Below are positions 21,929 through 29,722 of a stretch of 30,092 bases of DNA, piece after piece. The translations under genes were made by a program, and so were the position numbers. Each line of letters starts with the position of its first letter. Position 1 is the first letter of the stretch. The stretch comes from Yinghuangia elevatio (GTDB lineage: Bacteria > Actinomycetota > Actinomycetes > Streptomycetales > Streptomycetaceae). The DNA lies in NCBI RefSeq assembly GCF_040649515.1, contig NZ_JBEZFP010000118.1:1-30092 (forward strand), written 5' to 3'. The notes beneath the pieces were generated by a model. The model was not told where the DNA came from, did not search any database, and saw only the letters and a program-made list of their open reading frames with translations.

Positions 21929-22477
21929 GTGGCGCGTGGGAGGTCGGTGAGAGCGGGCATAGCCGCTCTCGTGGGTGTGGGAGCGGTGCTCGCGACCACA
22001 GGCTGTTCGACGGCCGCCAAGGCGAAGAAGCCGCCGCAGGACCTGTGCGCGCTGGCGACCAGTCCCCCCTTGGTCCAGTTCACCGGGGACGACACCCCGC
22101 TTCATCGCTCCCAGTACAACAAGCTGACGTCGCCCGCGGACTGTGTTGCGGAGTCCGACGCCGGGGGCCTGGCCATCGAGTTGGAGCGGCACGGGGACAC
22201 CAGTAAGACCAAGGGCGGCAAGTGGGCCCAACGCAGCTACCAGAGCAAGAAGGACAGCGAGTCCTGGACCTACCGGTGCGCGCCGACCGCTTCTCCGCGC
22301 CTGGGCAAGGACTCGTCCGAGTGCGTCTCGGACGAAAGGTTTCGCCTGTTGGTCCGCAAGGGCAAGGACGTGCTCTCCTTCACGGTCGACGGCGACCTGG
22401 CCACGCGTTCGGACACCGCCGACGTCATACGCTCCTACGCCGACCAGGTCCTCGCGGGCCTTGCGGCCAAGAAATGA
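21929..22477 (+). CDS. Putative small lipoprotein
   Basis: 182 residues from GTG at 21929 with GGAGGA upstream. The N-terminus RGRSVR is basic, a hydrophobic segment (AGIAALVGVGAVLATTG) follows, and C26 in ATTGC is a somewhat atypical lipobox. The mature part begins with a Lys-rich stretch and DLCALATSPPLVQF, reminiscent of DUF3558-type lipoproteins, with four Cys (in DLCA, ADCV, YRCA, SECV) that may form two disulphides outside the membrane. No enzymatic motif. It stands between the catabolic genes and the kinase gene and could be a sensor or substrate-binding partner, but this is speculation. Confidence 0.7.
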   Translation: MARGRSVRAGIAALVGVGAVLATTGCSTAAKAKKPPQDLCALATSPPLVQFTGDDTPLHRSQYNKLTSPADCVAESDAGGLAIELERHGDTSKTKGGKWAQRSYQSKKDSESWTYRCAPTASPRLGKDSSECVSDERFRLLVRKGKDVLSFTVDGDLATRSDTADVIRSYADQVLAGLAAKK

Positions 22478-22726
22478 CAAGGCCGCCGGGCACTCCGCGG
22501 ACGCGCGCCCGGGTCGGTTTCGGCGAACCCGCCCGGGGCCGGCCCATGGAACCCGCGTGCGGACCGGCGTACCGGCGCGAACCCCCGATGTGTCCGATCT
22601 TGTCCGGTCTTCGATTGCGGATCCGAGCATGACCGTCCAAACTCCGGGGTTTCCTGAGAGAATCCGGCCGTCCCGAACCACGGTGCGGCACAAGGCCGAC
22701 CGTTCACAGACGGGGGCTCCACCGCC

Positions 22727-24967
22727 ATGGATCCGCTAGCGCCCACCGATCCCGAACGCGTCGGGTCCTACGTGCTGTTGGGCCGCCTGGGCGGCGGCGG
22801 CATGGGGCAGGTGTACCTGGGCCGCTCACCCGGCGGACGCCCCGTCGCGGTCAAGCTCGTGCACAGCGCACTCGCCGCCGACCGCGACTTCCGGCGCCGC
22901 TTCGCCCAGGAGGTCGAGGCCGCCCGCTCGGTCGGCGGCTTCTACACCGCGCCCGTCGTCGACGCCGACCCCGACGGCGACCCGCCGTGGCTGGTCACCG
23001 CGTACGTTCCCGGCCCCTCGCTGCACGACGCCGTCGTGTCCGCCGGCCCGCTGCCGCCCGGCACGGTACGCAGCCTCGGCGCCGGACTCGCCGAGGGACT
23101 GGGCGCGATCCACGCGTGCGGGCTCGTACACCGCGACCTCAAGCCGGCCAACGTGATCCTCGCCGACGACGGGCCGCGCGTCATCGACTTCGGCATCGCG
23201 CGCGCGATGGGCGGCTCCGAGCTGACCGTCACCGGAACCATGGTGGGCACCCCCGGCTTCATGTCGCCGGAACAGGCCATGGGGGAGACGGACATCGGTC
23301 CGGCGAGCGACGTGTTCTCGCTGGGGTCGGTGCTGGCCTTCGCGGCGACCGGCGAAGGCCCGTTCGGCGGCGGGTCGATCGCCGGGATCGTCTACCGCAT
23401 CGTCTCCGGGCAGCCCGACCTCACCCGTCTCCCGGACGAGTTGCGCGACGTCGTGACCGCGTGCCTGGTCCAGGAACCGTCCGGGCGCCCGAGCCTGGAC
23501 CAGGTGACGGACGCGCTGGCGTACGGGCGCGAGGCCACCGAGATGTTCACGCCCGGCTGGCTGCCCGCGACCGTCCCGCACATCGCGTCCGACGCCGTAC
23601 GCGCCGCGACCGTGGTGGTGCCGCCGTCGGATCCGACACGCGCCGTACCGCCGCCCCCGACGCCCGGCTCGGTCCCCGGCCCGCCGCCGACCGCGGAGAC
23701 CGTCGCCGTACCGGGGCGGCTCGCCCCGCCGCGGGACGCGACCACTGGGGACGGGACCGGGTCCACCGGGTCCACCGGGTCCACCGCCGAGACGGTGGTC
23801 GGGACCGGCGGTGTCGGTGCCACACTCGCCGCTCCGGAGTCGGACGACAAGGCACCCGGGCGGTCCGGCCCGTCCCGCCGCCGCTTCATCATCGGCGCGG
23901 CGGGCGTGGCCACCGCCGCGATAGCCGGGGCGGGCGCCTGGGCCGCGCTGCGCGACGACGACAAGCCCAAGGGCGAGACCGGCGCTTCGCCGCCTCCCCA
24001 GGACGACGCGTCCCCCTCCGCCGCCAAGTCCGGCGAGCCGGTGTGGCAGTTCGCCACGTCCGGAACCGTCCTGTCCTACCCGCGCGTCGCCGGCGACACC
24101 GTCTACGGCGCGAGCAACGACGGGACGCTGTACGCCGTCAACACGGCCGACGGCACCGAGCGCTGGAACTTCCGTACCGGCGCGGCGATCGGCTCGTCCC
24201 CGTCCGTCGTCGGGGGAGTCGTCTACCTCGGCAGCGACGACGGCAAGTTGTACGCGGTCGACGCGGTGTCCGGCACCGAACGCTGGTCGTTCCCGACCGG
24301 CGGCATCGTGCACTCGCCGGTCTTCAGCGGCGGGGTCGTCTACGTCGGCAGCGCGGACGGCTTCCTGTACGCGGTCAACGCCGACGGCAAGGAGCGCTGG
24401 CGCTTCCAGACGGGCAACGACACCCACTCCGCCACCATCGCGGGCGACGTCGTCTACGTCGGGTGCAGCGACAGCAACCTCTACGCCGTGGACGCCGTTT
24501 CGGCCGCGAAGAAGTGGACCGCCCCGACCGGCGGAGCCGTCTCCGGGTTCCCCGTCGTCGACGGCGGCGTCGTCTACTTCGGCAGCACCGACGGCAAGCT
24601 GTACGCCGTCAACACCGCGGACGGCCGCCAGCGCTGGGTCTTCGCCGGCACCGCCGCCCAGGCGGGACCGGCCGTCACCGGAGGCACCGCCTACATGGGC
24701 GGCGGCCCCAACGTCTATGCGGTCGACACCAACACCGGCAAGGAGACCGGCAGATACACCGCGGGCGGCGACGTAGGCCGCCCCACCGTCGCCGCCGGCG
24801 TCCTGTACGTCGGCAGCACGGACCAGAACCTCCACGCCGTGGACGTCCGTACGATGCAGCCGCTCTGGAAGCTCGCCGCCCCCGGCGCCGTCCAGACCCC
24901 CACCGTCGCCGGCGACCGCGTCTACGTAGGCGTCGACGACAACACCCTCCACGCCATAGCCATCTGA
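22727..24967 (+). CDS. AfsK-like membrane Ser/Thr protein kinase with PQQ-type beta-propeller
   Basis: 746 residues. Hanks-type kinase domain at about 15–275: glycine loop GRLGGGGMGQVY (19–30), K43 (VAVKLV), HRDLKPANV with D137, DFG (154–156), GTPGFMSPEQ. A Pro/Thr-rich juxtamembrane linker (300–385) includes a GST repeat. RRR then a membrane helix at 387–408 follow; the RRRF sequence is internal, so it is not read as a Tat signal. Residues 438–746 form a propeller of about seven repeats with the recurrent pattern VYVGSxDGxLYAVxAxxGxxRW. The propeller is outside the cell and probably senses a ligand, as proposed for AfsK. Convergent to the minus-strand catabolic operon. Confidence 0.93.
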   Translation: MDPLAPTDPERVGSYVLLGRLGGGGMGQVYLGRSPGGRPVAVKLVHSALAADRDFRRRFAQEVEAARSVGGFYTAPVVDADPDGDPPWLVTAYVPGPSLHDAVVSAGPLPPGTVRSLGAGLAEGLGAIHACGLVHRDLKPANVILADDGPRVIDFGIARAMGGSELTVTGTMVGTPGFMSPEQAMGETDIGPASDVFSLGSVLAFAATGEGPFGGGSIAGIVYRIVSGQPDLTRLPDELRDVVTACLVQEPSGRPSLDQVTDALAYGREATEMFTPGWLPATVPHIASDAVRAATVVVPPSDPTRAVPPPPTPGSVPGPPPTAETVAVPGRLAPPRDATTGDGTGSTGSTGSTAETVVGTGGVGATLAAPESDDKAPGRSGPSRRRFIIGAAGVATAAIAGAGAWAALRDDDKPKGETGASPPPQDDASPSAAKSGEPVWQFATSGTVLSYPRVAGDTVYGASNDGTLYAVNTADGTERWNFRTGAAIGSSPSVVGGVVYLGSDDGKLYAVDAVSGTERWSFPTGGIVHSPVFSGGVVYVGSADGFLYAVNADGKERWRFQTGNDTHSATIAGDVVYVGCSDSNLYAVDAVSAAKKWTAPTGGAVSGFPVVDGGVVYFGSTDGKLYAVNTADGRQRWVFAGTAAQAGPAVTGGTAYMGGGPNVYAVDTNTGKETGRYTAGGDVGRPTVAAGVLYVGSTDQNLHAVDVRTMQPLWKLAAPGAVQTPTVAGDRVYVGVDDNTLHAIAI

Positions 24968-24984
24968 CCGCACGCGCGAAAACG

Positions 24985-25021
24985 CGAACGGCGCGGTGCC
25001 CGGGTGGGGCCGCGCCGTTCG
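24985..25021. terminator. Bidirectional terminator between kinase and acyl-CoA operon
   Basis: CGAACGGCGCGG / CCGCGCCGTTCG, a perfect 12-bp stem with a 13-base loop, centred between the convergent stops at 24967 and 25032. Confidence 0.8.
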
Positions 25022-25031
25022 GGTGGGGTGG

Positions 25032-26159
25032 TTATGCGTCGAGGATTTGGGCGGCGATCAGGTTCTCCAGGTAGCGGTCGTCCCACCAGTTGAGCTGGAG
25101 GGACTTGGCGCGGCGGAAGAAGAGCTGGACGTCGCACTCGACGGTGAAGCCCATGCCGCCGTGGACGTGCACGGCGAGGTCGCTGACCTCGCGGTACGTC
25201 TTGCAGGCGAACAACTTGGCCATGGGGGCCAGCTTTTCGACGCCGCGGCCGTTGTCGCGGGCCCAGGCGGCTTCCCAGACCAGGGTCTCCGCGCCGTCGA
25301 CGGCGGTGACCGCGTCGGAGAGGTCGTGGGCGATGGCCTGGAACGCGCCGAGGGGCTTGTCGAACTGCTTGCGGGTCTTGGCGTATTCGACGGTGATCTC
25401 CAGGACCCGGCGGGCGCCGCCGACCGCGAGGGCGGCCAGCAGGATGATGCCGTCGTGGAGCACCTCGGACCACACCGGCCACGCGCCGTTGACGTTGCCG
25501 ACGACCGCGTCCGCGCCGACCCGGACCGAGGTGAGGTCGAGGCGGTGCTGCGTGTCGGAGGCGACGGTGGGCTGCGCGGTGCGGGTGACCCCTTCCGCGG
25601 ACGGGTCGACGAGGAAGAGGGTGATGTCTTCCGCGGCCGTGCCGGTGCGGGCGAGGACGAGTACGCGGTCGGCCGAATTGGCGTACGGGACGTGCCGCTT
25701 GACGCCGGTCAGCAGCCAGTCGTCGCCGTCGCGGGTGGCGGCCAGGGCGACGCCCTTGGGGCCGTAGCCGCGGTCCGGTTCGACCCATGCGGTGGTGACG
25801 ACCGCGTCGCCGGAGGCGATCTTCGGCAGCCACTCCTGGCGCTGCTCGTCGGTGCCGGCCGCGGTCAGCACGCCGCCCGCGACGACCGAGCTGACGAAGT
25901 GCGGGGAGGGGGAGAGCGCGCGGCCGAGTTCGTCGTAGACGACGACCGCGTCCAGCATCGACATCTGCGACCCGCCCCACTTCTCGGGGATGGTCAGGCC
26001 GGTCAGACCGCTCTCGCCGAGCTTGGCCCAGAAGGCGGGCGGGTAGCCCTTCTCGTCCTCCTCCATCGCGCGCACCACGCCGAGGTCGGCGTGCCGGGCG
26101 GCGAGCCCGCGCACGGTCTCGCGGAGGACTTCCTGCTCATCGCTGAATGTCAGGTCCAT
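25032..26159 (-). CDS. Acyl-CoA dehydrogenase, small-type subunit (FadE, pair 2)
   Basis: 375 residues; ATG at 26159 after GGAAGGAGCTCCG. The N-terminal domain begins MDLTFSDEQEVLRETVRGLA; LTIPEKWGG and YDELGRAL follow. The beta-domain motif is changed (TTAWVEPDRGYGPKG where SEPxAGSD is expected). The C-terminal domain has EYAKTRKQFDKPLGAFQAIAH and VHVHGGMGFTVECDVQLFFRRA and ends without the EGTSEIQ-like segment. By analogy with pair 1 it is the partner of the dehydrogenase at 28451–29632, although four genes lie between. Last gene of the minus-strand operon, 24 bases after the MaoC gene. Confidence 0.88.
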   Translation of the reverse strand: MDLTFSDEQEVLRETVRGLAARHADLGVVRAMEEDEKGYPPAFWAKLGESGLTGLTIPEKWGGSQMSMLDAVVVYDELGRALSPSPHFVSSVVAGGVLTAAGTDEQRQEWLPKIASGDAVVTTAWVEPDRGYGPKGVALAATRDGDDWLLTGVKRHVPYANSADRVLVLARTGTAAEDITLFLVDPSAEGVTRTAQPTVASDTQHRLDLTSVRVGADAVVGNVNGAWPVWSEVLHDGIILLAALAVGGARRVLEITVEYAKTRKQFDKPLGAFQAIAHDLSDAVTAVDGAETLVWEAAWARDNGRGVEKLAPMAKLFACKTYREVSDLAVHVHGGMGFTVECDVQLFFRRAKSLQLNWWDDRYLENLIAAQILDA

Positions 26160-26183
26160 CGGAGCTCCTTCCGTGTCACGGGG

Positions 26184-26669
26184 TCACGGGGTCCAGCGCT
26201 CGGCGCGCCGGTCCCAGGGGTTGTCGTCGTCGGAGACCGGGAGTGCCACGCGCGCCTCGCAGGTGGTCTTCGGCTTGCCGTCGACGGTGAGGGAGACGTC
26301 GAGTGTGACCCAGCCGCAGCCGGTGCCGTCGGTCGAGACGTCCTTCACGGTCGCGTTGTAGACCATCGTGTCGCCCGGGAAGACCGGCGAGGTCATCCGG
26401 AACACGACCCGGCCGATGCGGCCCTTGGGGCCCGTCCAGTCGGTGAGGTAGCGCTCGAACCACGCGCCCTGGTTGGGGGTGTTCAGGAAGATGTCCTGCA
26501 CGCCCTGCCGCTCCACGGCGAACTTGTAGTCGTGGTGCATCGGCCGCCAGTCGCGCGACGCCATCGCGCCGAGGATCACCGTCGTCGCGGTGACCTCGTG
26601 GGACAGCTCCGGCAGCGTGTCGCCGGGCTTGACCCGGTCGAGGGTCAGCTGTGCGGTGGTGTTCGTCAT
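26184..26669 (-). CDS. MaoC-fold enoyl-CoA hydratase, catalytic-type subunit
   Basis: 161 residues; ATG at 26669 overlaps the preceding MaoC stop (ATGA). The hot-dog fold carries the R-hydratase-like motif SRDWRPMHHDYKFA, giving a D40/H45 pair in place of the D…H pair of (R)-specific hydratases. The C-terminal hot-dog strands (GRIGRVVFRMTSPVFPGDTMVYNATV) are typical. In the igr operon of M. tuberculosis the analogous ChsH1 pairs with a MaoC-like ChsH2 to hydrate a bulky enoyl-CoA; the same gene order here suggests a heteromer with the 179-residue protein upstream. Substrate unknown. Confidence 0.85.
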   Translation of the reverse strand: MTNTTAQLTLDRVKPGDTLPELSHEVTATTVILGAMASRDWRPMHHDYKFAVERQGVQDIFLNTPNQGAWFERYLTDWTGPKGRIGRVVFRMTSPVFPGDTMVYNATVKDVSTDGTGCGWVTLDVSLTVDGKPKTTCEARVALPVSDDDNPWDRRAERWTP

Positions 26670-27205
26670 GCCGAAGCCTCCCGGCGGTAGCCGTAGCCGG
26701 TGTACGACTCGGTGCCCAGCAGGTCGCCGTTCTGGTTGTGGTACTCGACGTCGATCACCCAGAAGCGCCCGATGCCGAGCTTGGTGCGCTTCTCGCCGCT
26801 GACCGACTTCAGGACCTGACGCGACGTCACGAAGTCGCCGGGGCGCAGCGGTTCGTAGAAGACGTTGGTGTTGTCGGTCATGATCGCCTCGGGCAGGCCG
26901 AAGCGCTTCTTGAGGTCGAAGTGCACCTGGAGCGACAGTTGCTCGCCCTCGGCGCCGGGCGCCCAGTAGTGCGGGCGGGCGTACGCCGAGATCAGGCTCG
27001 GCGGCGAGATCGGCCCGCCGGTGACCTCCTCGGCGACCTTCGGGTCCCAGTAGAGCGGGTTGCCGTTGAACACCGAGGCGCAGGAGGTCCACACGTACCC
27101 CTGCTCGACCGGGAAGTCCGCGGTCTTCTCGTACTGCGTGGCACCGATCAGCGCGGCGACGTCCTCGGGGAGGGTGTCGTCCAACGGCGTCTGGTTATCG
27201 CTCAT
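26666..27205 (-). CDS. MaoC_dehydrat_N-type protein, partner subunit of the hydratase
   Basis: 179 residues from ATG at 27205, overlapping the stop of mini-ORF 3; GAGGTAG within the mini-ORF is its ribosome-binding site. FAS1-type dehydratase N-domain features: VEQGYVWTSCASVFNGNPLYWD, GGPISPPSLISAYARPHYW, and FYEPLRPGDFVTSRQVL with VEYHNQNGDLLGTE. The catalytic D/H motif is absent, which fits a structural or substrate-binding partner for the following gene product. The family is also called hotdog FAS1-type dehydratase. Overlaps at both ends indicate coupled translation in the operon. Confidence 0.85.
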   Translation of the reverse strand: MSDNQTPLDDTLPEDVAALIGATQYEKTADFPVEQGYVWTSCASVFNGNPLYWDPKVAEEVTGGPISPPSLISAYARPHYWAPGAEGEQLSLQVHFDLKKRFGLPEAIMTDNTNVFYEPLRPGDFVTSRQVLKSVSGEKRTKLGIGRFWVIDVEYHNQNGDLLGTESYTGYGYRREASA

Positions 27206-27282
27206 GCCGCTACCTCGCTACGCTCGGCGGCCGCATTCGCGACACGCATCGCCCTGATGGTTAGCTCGCTGCGCTCGCTCAC
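27202..27282 (-). CDS. Mini-ORF element copy 3 (26 codons) between racemase and MaoC genes
   Basis: GTG at 27282 overlaps the racemase-type gene's stop (GTGA), and the TGA at 27204–27202 overlaps the MaoC ATG (ATGA). The peptide begins VSERSELTIR, continues AMRVANAAA and ends ERSEVAA. At DNA level it shares long stretches with copies 1 and 2, for instance TCGCGAATGCGGC, identical in copy 1. It lies in an operon of wholly different function from hem, so it behaves as a dispersed element inserted at gene junctions with reading frame kept. Confidence 0.6.
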   Translation of the reverse strand: MSERSELTIRAMRVANAAAERSEVAA

Positions 27283-28442
27283 GCCACCACTCCTTCGTCG
27301 CGTAGTGCGGTGATCTTGTCGGCGGACAGGCCCGCCGCGGCGAGCAGTTCGTCGGTGTCGGTGACGTCCGACTCGCGGACCAGGTACGGGTCTTCGGACG
27401 GCACCATGCCCGCCAGCACCGCCCCGATCTGCCGGAACGTGCCGTGCTTGGGGTGCTTGGCGGTGGCGAACGCGCCCCGTGCCGCGAACTGCTCGTCCTC
27501 GACCAGTTCGGGGACCGACAGCACCGCCGACACGCAGGTGTCGGCCGGGGCCAGTTCGGCGACCCACGCGTCGCGCGACTTGGTGCGCAGCACCTCGGCG
27601 ATGTCGCGGCGGATCTCGTCCTGGACCGCGTCGTCGTTCTGGTGCGCCGTCCACTTGTCGAGGCCGAGGAGGCGGCACAGGTTGCCCCAGAAGCGCGGTT
27701 CGATGGCCGCGACCGAGAGCCACTTGCCGTCGCCGGCCTGGTAGGTGTCGTAGCAGGCGTAGCGGCCGAGCAGCAGGTTGGAGCCGACCTCGACGTTCTC
27801 GCCGGTCGCGAGGTACTCGTCGACCGACAGGGCCATCAGGGCCAGGACACCGTCCGCGACGGACACGTCCAGGTGCCGCCCCTGCCCGGTCGAGGCGCGG
27901 TTCAGCAGCGCCGCGAGGATCGCGATGACGGCGTGCATGCCGCCGCCCGCGCTGTCCGCGACGGTCGCCCCCGGGATCGGCGGCCTGCCGTCCGCGTCCT
28001 TGCCGGTCAGGTGCAGGAAGCCGCCGGTGCCCAGGTAGTTCAGGTCGTGCCCGGCCTGCTGGGACTTCGGTCCGGACTGCCCGAACCCGGATGTCGAGCA
28101 GTAGACGATGCCCGGGTTGAGTGCGGACACCGCCGCGTGCCCGATACCGAGGCGGTCCACGACGCCGGGGCGGAAGCTCTCGATGACGACGTCGGCCTTG
28201 GCCGCCAGCGCGAGGAACGCGTCGCGGCCTTCCGGCGCCTTGATGTCGAGCAGGACCCGCTTCATGCGCCGGTGCGCGCTGTACGAGAAGAAGGGAGGGG
28301 CGATCTGCACGCCGCTCTTGGCGGGGACGGGGCCGACCTTGACCACGTCCGCGCCGTAGTCGGCGAGCCAGCGCGAGGCGCGGGCCGCGGGGCCCACGCT
28401 CGCGAGATCCAGTACGGTGACGCCTTCCAGGAGCTCGGTCAT
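27279..28442 (-). CDS. CaiB/BaiF family protein, alpha-methylacyl-CoA racemase type
   Basis: 387 residues from ATG at 28442, eight bases after the preceding dehydrogenase stop. Family core: MTELLEGVTVLDLASVGPAA, ADYGADVVKV, KRVLLDIKAPEGR, ESFRPGVVDRLGIG. QQAGHDLNYLGTGGFLHL (H132) and VADSAGGGMHAV (D163) resemble the His/Asp pair of alpha-methylacyl-CoA racemase (H126/D156 in the M. tuberculosis enzyme) better than formyl-CoA transferase. It would invert the 2-methyl centre of a branched acyl-CoA so that a stereospecific dehydrogenase can act. CoA transfer remains an alternative. Its stop overlaps mini-ORF 3. Confidence 0.85.
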   Translation of the reverse strand: MTELLEGVTVLDLASVGPAARASRWLADYGADVVKVGPVPAKSGVQIAPPFFSYSAHRRMKRVLLDIKAPEGRDAFLALAAKADVVIESFRPGVVDRLGIGHAAVSALNPGIVYCSTSGFGQSGPKSQQAGHDLNYLGTGGFLHLTGKDADGRPPIPGATVADSAGGGMHAVIAILAALLNRASTGQGRHLDVSVADGVLALMALSVDEYLATGENVEVGSNLLLGRYACYDTYQAGDGKWLSVAAIEPRFWGNLCRLLGLDKWTAHQNDDAVQDEIRRDIAEVLRTKSRDAWVAELAPADTCVSAVLSVPELVEDEQFAARGAFATAKHPKHGTFRQIGAVLAGMVPSEDPYLVRESDVTDTDELLAAAGLSADKITALRDEGVVA

Positions 28443-28450
28443 GTCGCCCG

Positions 28451-29632
28451 TCAGAAGTTCTTGGGGAGACCGAGCTTGCGCCGGGAGAGGATGTTCTTCT
28501 GCACCTCGGAGGTGCCGCCGCCGATGGTGTCGAGCACGGTGTAGCGGTACGTCGACTCTGCGCGGCCCTTCATCGGAGCCTCCTCCGTGCCGACCTTGAG
28601 CTGCGTGCCCGGCCCGCCGAGGTCCATCGTCGCGTTGGCGAGGCGCTTGGACAGCTCGGTGGCGTACAGCTTGTACTCGGACGCCTCGGTGGTGGGCGGC
28701 GCGCCGCCCTTCTCCGCGGCGGCGACCACGCGCAGCCCGAGCAGGCGCGCGACCTCGGCCTCGGTGGCGAGGGTGGCCATCTTCTGGCGTACGACCGGGT
28801 CCGCGCTCAGCGGCTCGTCGTCGACCGTCGCGGTCCTGACGTAGTCGGTGAGCAGGTCGAGCCGCTGCGAGATCGGCGCGAACGAGAACATGGTGAAGCG
28901 TTCGAGGTCGAGCGCCTGGGATATGTACTGGAAGCCCTTGTTGACCTCGCCCACCACGTAGTCGTCGGGCACGAACACGTCGTCGAAGAAGACGTCGTTG
29001 GTGCGCTCGTCGCCCATCGTCCAGATGCCGCGGACGGTGATCTGCGGGTGGTCGAGCGGGACCAGGAACAGCGTGATCCCGTGGTGCTTGGGCTCGGCGG
29101 TACGCGCGCCGACCCAGTACCACTCCGCGAAGTGCGCGGAGGTGGTCCAGGTCTTCTGCCCGTTGAGGACCCATCCGCCGCGGACGTCGTCGCGGATCGC
29201 GCGCAGCTTCATGGACGCGGCGTCGGAGCCCGCCTCCGGCTCGCTGTAGCCGACCGCGAACTCGACCTCGTTGCGCAGGATCTTGGGCAGGAACTCGGCC
29301 TTGAGCTTCTCGCTGCCCACCGCGAGGAGCGTCTTGCCGATGATGCCGACGCCCTTGCCGATCTGCGGCCCGCCGCGGCCGGCCAGCGCTTCGTTGAGGA
29401 TGTACTCGTAGATGCCGTCGCCGTCCTGGCCGCCCCACTCCTCGGGCCAGGTGATACCCAGCCAGCCCTGGTCGGCGATCTTGCGCATGAACGCGCGGCG
29501 CGCGGGAGTGTCGACGATCTGGGCCATGTTCTCCCGGGTGACGTCGAAGACCTCGGGATCGTCGTTCTCGTTGAGGAAGCGCTCCACAGTTTCGGCGAAA
29601 GAGCGCTGGTCGGGGGTCAGTTCAAAGTCCAC
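28451..29632 (-). CDS. Acyl-CoA dehydrogenase, large-type subunit (FadE, pair 2)
   Basis: 393 residues from GTG at 29632, with the strong ribosome-binding site CAGGAGGTG; the open frame extends further but crosses the operator. Motifs: VDFELTPDQRSFAETVERF, GITWPEEWGGQ, GYSEPEAGSDAASMKLRA, GWVLNGQKTWTT, FDDVFVPDDYVVG. The C-terminal IGGGTSEVQKNILSRRKLGLP has Gly where MCAD-type enzymes have the catalytic Glu, as in pair 1 (Ala). First gene of the minus-strand operon controlled by operator D, and the likely partner of the small-type dehydrogenase at 25032–26159. Confidence 0.92.
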   Translation of the reverse strand: MDFELTPDQRSFAETVERFLNENDDPEVFDVTRENMAQIVDTPARRAFMRKIADQGWLGITWPEEWGGQDGDGIYEYILNEALAGRGGPQIGKGVGIIGKTLLAVGSEKLKAEFLPKILRNEVEFAVGYSEPEAGSDAASMKLRAIRDDVRGGWVLNGQKTWTTSAHFAEWYWVGARTAEPKHHGITLFLVPLDHPQITVRGIWTMGDERTNDVFFDDVFVPDDYVVGEVNKGFQYISQALDLERFTMFSFAPISQRLDLLTDYVRTATVDDEPLSADPVVRQKMATLATEAEVARLLGLRVVAAAEKGGAPPTTEASEYKLYATELSKRLANATMDLGGPGTQLKVGTEEAPMKGRAESTYRYTVLDTIGGGTSEVQKNILSRRKLGLPKNF

Positions 29633-29696
29633 GGCACCTCCTGGGGGCGCGCGTGCAGAGACCGACGGGAGGTACAAGACGCCGGTCACCACGGAA

Positions 29697-29722
29697 ACCT
29701 GACGGACAGTCAGATCAACGTA
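29697..29722 (-). promoter_or_regulatory. Acyl-CoA regulon operator, site D, with adjacent -10
   Basis: On the minus strand TACGTT (29722–29717), one base, then ATCTGACTGTCCGTCAGGT (29715–29697). This repeats the order seen at 17119–17145 (TACGCT, two bases, operator). The -35 is weak. The operator would cover the start point of the five-gene operon. Confidence 0.65.

Noticed and set aside
23872..23950. Twin-arginine-like RRRF motif before the kinase's hydrophobic segment
   Set aside because: It lies internally after a cytoplasmic kinase domain, so it is read as positive-inside residues before a transmembrane helix, not an export signal.
22826..24973. 715-codon minus-strand frame antisense to the kinase gene
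   Set aside because: Shadow of the repetitive propeller sequence; Val/Asp/Gly repeats arise from the opposite strand.
28426..28460. Extra operator-like CTGACGGGCGAC at the dehydrogenase/racemase junction
   Set aside because: Only one arm resembles the operator; the other half does not pair, and it overlaps the stop codon of the dehydrogenase gene.
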